Shown here: positions 7,179 through 9,585 of the stretch, piece after piece | Layout of the letters: each line of letters opens with the position of its first letter | Numbering within the stretch: position 1 is the stretch's first letter | NCBI GenBank assembly: GCA_009785015.1 | Contig: WQXD01000127.1 | Location: 1-9,585 of the forward strand | Source of the DNA: Oscillospiraceae bacterium | GTDB lineage: Bacteria; Bacillota_A; Clostridia; Oscillospirales; WRJC01 | Direction: 5' to 3' | Length of the DNA stretch: 9,585 nucleotides | Translations under genes and position numbers: made by a program | The notes under the pieces: model-generated | The model's input: the letters and a program-made list of their open reading frames with translations, nothing else | Database searches by the model: none | What the model was told of the DNA's origin: nothing

Positions 7179-8018
7179 ATGAAAACAGTGGAATTTTTAA
7201 AGGTACCGATGACGAAAGTCATCCTGGGCGACAATCCGTTTATCGGCAATTCGTATGTGCCCGACACATATCCGCGCAAGGAAATGTTCGACTACTATCA
7301 ATCCGACAAAGTGCTTTCCGCGCTGTTTACCGCCGAGGAAAACGGGATCAACACCTATATGGCGCTCGCCGACAATTATCTGATCCGCCTGTTTCAGCAG
7401 TACCGCAGGGAGGGCGGCAAGATGAACATCATGTTTCAGACATGCCCGTCGACCGACCTGCAGGCAAACATCTGGCAGATGATGGCCTGCGAACCCGTGG
7501 CGATCTACCATCAGGGCAGCACGCTCGAGGAATTTTTGAGGGAGGACAAAAAAGATATATTGATGAAGCGCTTGGAGCTGATCCGTTCCACGGGCGTATA
7601 TGTCGGGCTCGGCACGCATGTCCCGGAGATACTGCTGCAGGCGGAGCGCGAGGGCTGGGGCATGGATTTTTACATGACCTGCCTTTACAATTACCAGAAC
7701 CAGCGCAAAGGGGAGCAGAGCAGTTTCTTCACCAACAAGCCGAAATATATAGTCTTCTACCCCGAAGACCCGCCGAAGATGTACGAAGCGGTCAAAGCCG
7801 TGAACAAGCCCTGCATAGCTTTCAAAATTTTCGCGGGGGGACAGGTATTCAACGGCAAAACGCCGGAAGAAATTCCGGCTGTTTTGGAGGCGGTCTACAC
7901 CGACGTGTTCACGAATATGAAGCCCGGCGATTTGGCCTGTATCGGGGTCTATCAAAAATTCAAAGACCAAATCAAGGAAAACGTCGAAGTGGCCTCTAAG
8001 GTGCTCGCTTCGATTTAA
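7179..8018 (+). CDS. Conserved protein of unknown function with TIM-barrel-like pattern
   Basis: A 279-residue soluble protein with no signal peptide or membrane segment. Alternating strand and helix segments suggest a (beta/alpha)8 barrel. Conserved-looking strand ends are LGDNPFIG (16-23), FQTCPS (86-91), IYHQG (109-113) with His111, LGTHVPE (144-150) with His147, DFYMTCLYN (163-171) and PCIAFKIFAGG (211-221). The pattern recalls poorly characterised barrel proteins distantly similar to aldo/keto reductases, found in genomes rich in glycan catabolism. The Tyr/Lys/His/Asp tetrad of true aldo/keto reductases cannot be assigned with confidence, so reductase activity is not claimed. It has its own strong ribosome binding site and faces the mannonate dehydratase-like gene tail to tail with a 15-base gap. 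It could be an aldolase, isomerase or reductase acting on a sugar intermediate, but that is only a guess from location. Confidence 0.8.
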   Translation: MKTVEFLKVPMTKVILGDNPFIGNSYVPDTYPRKEMFDYYQSDKVLSALFTAEENGINTYMALADNYLIRLFQQYRREGGKMNIMFQTCPSTDLQANIWQMMACEPVAIYHQGSTLEEFLREDKKDILMKRLELIRSTGVYVGLGTHVPEILLQAEREGWGMDFYMTCLYNYQNQRKGEQSSFFTNKPKYIVFYPEDPPKMYEAVKAVNKPCIAFKIFAGGQVFNGKTPEEIPAVLEAVYTDVFTNMKPGDLACIGVYQKFKDQIKENVEVASKVLASI

Positions 8019-8033
8019 TTCGAAACCCAAAAA

Positions 8034-9236
8034 TCAAGGCCGCGCCAGGGTGCCGTCCAGCCGGCGGGCGTTGGTCCATTTGGGCAGTTCCTCGCTGCAC
8101 GGGTATTTTTTCGCTTTTATTTCGTCTATGTCGATTCCGAGCCCGGAGCCGGGGTTGGCGTAGACGTATCCTTTGCGAAGCTCGGGGCAGCCGGGGAATA
8201 CCTCCTCGGATTTGCCGCTCCAGCCGCTCCATTCCTGTATCCCGAAATTCCACGAGGACAAATCGAGGTGGATATTGGCGGCGTGGCCCACCGGCGAGAC
8301 GTCGCCCGGCCCGTGCCACGCGGTCCGCACGCTGAAGTTTTCGCACAGTATCGCCAGCTTGCGCGCGGGGGTGATCCCGCCGATCTGGCTGATATGCACC
8401 CGGATAAAATCGATGAGCCGGTTTGAGATGAGCCCCATCCATTCCATCGGATTGTTGAACAGCTCTCCCATGGCGATCGGGGTGTGGGTCTGCTGTCGCA
8501 TTACGGCAAACCAGTCCACCTGCTCGGGCGCGAGCGCGTCCTCGAGAAAATACAGGCGGTACGGCTCCAGCTCCTTGGCGAGCCGTATCGCCTCGATGGG
8601 CTCGAGGCGCTCGTGCACGTCGTGGCAGAACTCGATTTCAAACCCGAAGCGTTCGCGCATGGCGGCAAACAATTTTACCACGCTCAGCTGATAGCCGAGC
8701 GGGTCGTAATAGGCGCCCGGACACGCGCCTTCCGGCTTTGCAGAGTCGAAGCTGCCCCTGCCGCCGTAACCCCCGAACTGCAGCCGTATCACCTGGACCC
8801 CATCTTCCATAAAAGCCTGGACCCTGTCCCCGACTTCCTGCAGGGTGCCGCCGTCGGCGTGGCGGTAGACCCTCACGCCTTCCCGTGTTTTGCCTCCGAA
8901 CAGATCGTACAGGGGCATATTCGCGAGTTTTCCCTTTATGTCCCACAGCGCCATATCCACGCCCGAAAGCGCGTTATTCAATATGGGCCCGTTTCGCCAG
9001 TACGGGCTCACCATGGCCATCTGCCAGATATCCTCGATGCGGGCGGGGTCCATGTCTTTTAAGAGCGGGTCGAAATATGTGTCGACCGCGTGCGCGACGC
9101 TCAGAAAGCGCTGCGTATAAGTGGCGCAGCCGACTCCGTAGAGCCCGGGCTGGTTTGTCTCGACTTTTACGATTACAAGCGGTATATTTTCCGGGGCGGT
9201 GCAGATGGCTCTCACTTTTGTTATTTTTACCGACAT
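8034..9236 (-). CDS. manD: D-mannonate dehydratase-like enolase superfamily enzyme (ManD/RspA subgroup)
   Basis: A 400-residue enolase-superfamily protein, the usual length of the ManD/RspA subgroup. Metal ligands are spaced as in characterised ManD proteins: Asp206 in CHDVHER, Glu232 in FLEDAL and Glu258 in MGELFNNP (26 residues apart each time). His208 (the DxH motif) and His308 in AWHGPGDVSPVGHAAN are the expected catalytic or substrate-binding histidines. The N-terminal capping domain carries IEDIWQ and WRNGPILNNALSGVDMALWDIKGK. Members dehydrate D-mannonate, or sometimes D-gluconate, to 2-keto-3-deoxy-D-gluconate with Mg2+; some RspA-like members have little or no activity on these acids. 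A perfect AAGGAGG stands 11 bases before the ATG at 9236, and a strong promoter lies upstream. It is transcribed away from the gene at 9485 and converges with the unknown barrel gene. The subgroup call is strong. Substrate choice between mannonate and gluconate cannot be settled from the sequence alone. Confidence 0.88.
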   Translation of the reverse strand: MSVKITKVRAICTAPENIPLVIVKVETNQPGLYGVGCATYTQRFLSVAHAVDTYFDPLLKDMDPARIEDIWQMAMVSPYWRNGPILNNALSGVDMALWDIKGKLANMPLYDLFGGKTREGVRVYRHADGGTLQEVGDRVQAFMEDGVQVIRLQFGGYGGRGSFDSAKPEGACPGAYYDPLGYQLSVVKLFAAMRERFGFEIEFCHDVHERLEPIEAIRLAKELEPYRLYFLEDALAPEQVDWFAVMRQQTHTPIAMGELFNNPMEWMGLISNRLIDFIRVHISQIGGITPARKLAILCENFSVRTAWHGPGDVSPVGHAANIHLDLSSWNFGIQEWSGWSGKSEEVFPGCPELRKGYVYANPGSGLGIDIDEIKAKKYPCSEELPKWTNARRLDGTLARP

Positions 9237-9272
9237 ACAATCAATATCCTCCTTGATTTATTTATCACCTCG

Positions 9273-9301
9273 ATTTTATCATATTTGCCGTTAGCTGTCA
9301 A
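9273..9301 (-). promoter_or_regulatory. Strong sigma-A type promoter for the manD-like gene
   Basis: On the minus strand a consensus TTGACA (9301-9296) is followed after 17 bases by TAAAAT (9278-9273), with TGA just before the -10 as an extended element. The predicted leader is about 30 bases. The architecture (17-base spacer, TGA plus -10) closely resembles the promoter of the GH38-like gene at 3263-3291. Confidence 0.85.
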
Positions 9302-9337
9302 GCGTATTTTGCGAAAAATATTTTTTGGCTTTTGGGC

Positions 9338-9366
9338 TTGCATATTTCGCCCCGATGTAGTATAAT
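9338..9366 (+). promoter_or_regulatory. Possible promoter for the gene at 9485
   Basis: TATAAT (9361-9366) matches the -10 consensus exactly, with TTGCAT (9338-9343) 17 bases upstream as a poor -35 (3 of 6). The -10 lies inside the inverted repeat at 9357-9379, so a protein bound there would block it. A second TATAAT (9367-9372) overlaps the repeat but has no -35. The implied leader is over 100 bases. Confidence 0.35.
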
Positions 9367-9379
9367 TATAATATACTAC
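9357..9379. promoter_or_regulatory. Inverted repeat, candidate operator
   Basis: GTAGTATA (9357-9364) and TATACTAC (9372-9379) form perfect 8-base inverted arms around a 7-base AT-only centre. The size and AT-rich centre fit a dimeric repressor operator. It is not followed by a T-run and is not GC-rich, so it is not a terminator. It lies between the divergent manD-like gene and the gene at 9485, about 56 bases upstream of the manD-like -35. Confidence 0.5.
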
Positions 9380-9399
9380 TACCGTTGTAGCGAAAAATT

Positions 9400-9427
9400 T
9401 TCACAAATGAAACGAAAAGTTCACAAA
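9400..9427 (+). repeat. Direct repeat TTCACAAA spaced 20 bases apart
   Basis: TTCACAAA occurs at 9400-9407 and again at 9420-9427. The 20-base period is about two turns of the helix, as for paired half-sites bound on one face of DNA. It lies upstream of the partial gene at 9485. Function is not shown. Confidence 0.5.
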
Positions 9428-9484
9428 GATGAGATAAAATAGAATCAAAATCAAGAAAAGAACGTTTACGGAATGGTGGTCGAA

Positions 9485-9585
9485 ATGCAAATAAGTAATG
9501 AAAAAATAGCGACAGAATATGAGAAGCTGATGAATAGGATAAGATGGCTGTTCAACAGCGAAACGGGATTCGAAAGCGGAAAAAA
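9485..9585 (+). CDS. Unidentified protein, 5' end only (cut by window edge)
   Basis: Thirty-three codons are visible from the ATG at 9485 and the frame stays open to the window edge. The start of the product is MQISNEKIATEYEKLMNR, probably helical and charged, with no signal peptide. No domain can be recognised. An in-frame ATG at 9473 is an alternative start. The 9485 start is preferred because GGTGG lies 5 bases before it, similar to the ribosome binding site of the lactonase, while 9473 has nothing comparable. The codons are more AT-rich than those of the neighbouring enzymes. Its divergent position next to the manD-like gene, with repeats between them, would suit a regulator, but nothing in the protein itself shows that. 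Confidence 0.5.
   Translation, partial: MQISNEKIATEYEKLMNRIRWLFNSETGFESGK

Noticed and set aside
8004..8019. Small inverted repeat TTCGA-N6-TCGAA at the end of the barrel gene as a terminator.
   Set aside because: The stem is only 5 AT-rich pairs, it overlaps the stop codon and it lacks a following T-run on either strand.
7197..8030. 277-codon minus-strand open frame opposite the unknown barrel gene.
   Set aside because: It lacks a ribosome binding site and recognisable motifs and is rich in His, Arg and Val as expected for an antisense shadow. The plus-strand frame has a perfect GGAGG and a protein-like strand-helix pattern.
9310..9327. AT-rich palindrome AAAAATATTTTT as an operator.
   Set aside because: It is low-complexity A/T sequence upstream of the manD-like -35, where such palindromes arise easily by chance.

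Overview
The window looks like a metabolic region of an uncultured Gram-positive anaerobe, most likely a member of the Bacillota/Clostridia. The reasons are strong Shine-Dalgarno sequences (AAGGAGG, GGAGG), sigma-A type promoters with 17-bp spacers and extended -10 elements, and a glycine-rich N-terminal leader on the ABC exporter of the kind common in Clostridia. GC content is moderate, with AT-rich intergenic gaps. This lineage call is an inference. No RNA genes, insertion sequences, CRISPR arrays or phage genes were seen, and no gap between genes exceeds 300 bases.

Layout from left to right. (1) A minus-strand pair: a divergent GH38-type alpha-mannosidase-like hydrolase (609-3227), then a triose-phosphate-isomerase-family protein (566 down to 1, cut by the window edge). 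A near-consensus promoter lies upstream of the hydrolase. (2) A divergent plus-strand pair with an ATGA overlap: a 7-bladed beta-propeller lactonase of the 6-phosphogluconolactonase type (3388-4428) and a classical short-chain dehydrogenase (4425-5258). (3) A minus-strand ABC half-transporter/exporter (5238-7091), whose last codons overlap the end of the dehydrogenase gene. (4) A plus-strand TIM-barrel-like protein of unknown function (7179-8018). (5) A minus-strand D-mannonate dehydratase-like enolase-superfamily enzyme (8034-9236) with its own strong promoter. (6) A 248-bp AT-rich gap with an inverted repeat and a direct repeat, followed by the first 33 codons of an unidentified plus-strand gene that runs off the window.

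Read together, the enzymes suggest an oxidative, non-phosphorylating route for mannose or a related hexose: the GH38-like hydrolase frees the sugar, the SDR oxidises it to an aldonolactone, the lactonase opens the lactone to mannonate, and the ManD-type dehydratase makes 2-keto-3-deoxygluconate. No kinase, aldolase or sugar importer is visible here, so the pathway is an inference from gene families and adjacency. The isomerase-family protein may act on a downstream triose or other sugar phosphate. The ABC exporter has no obvious link to the pathway.
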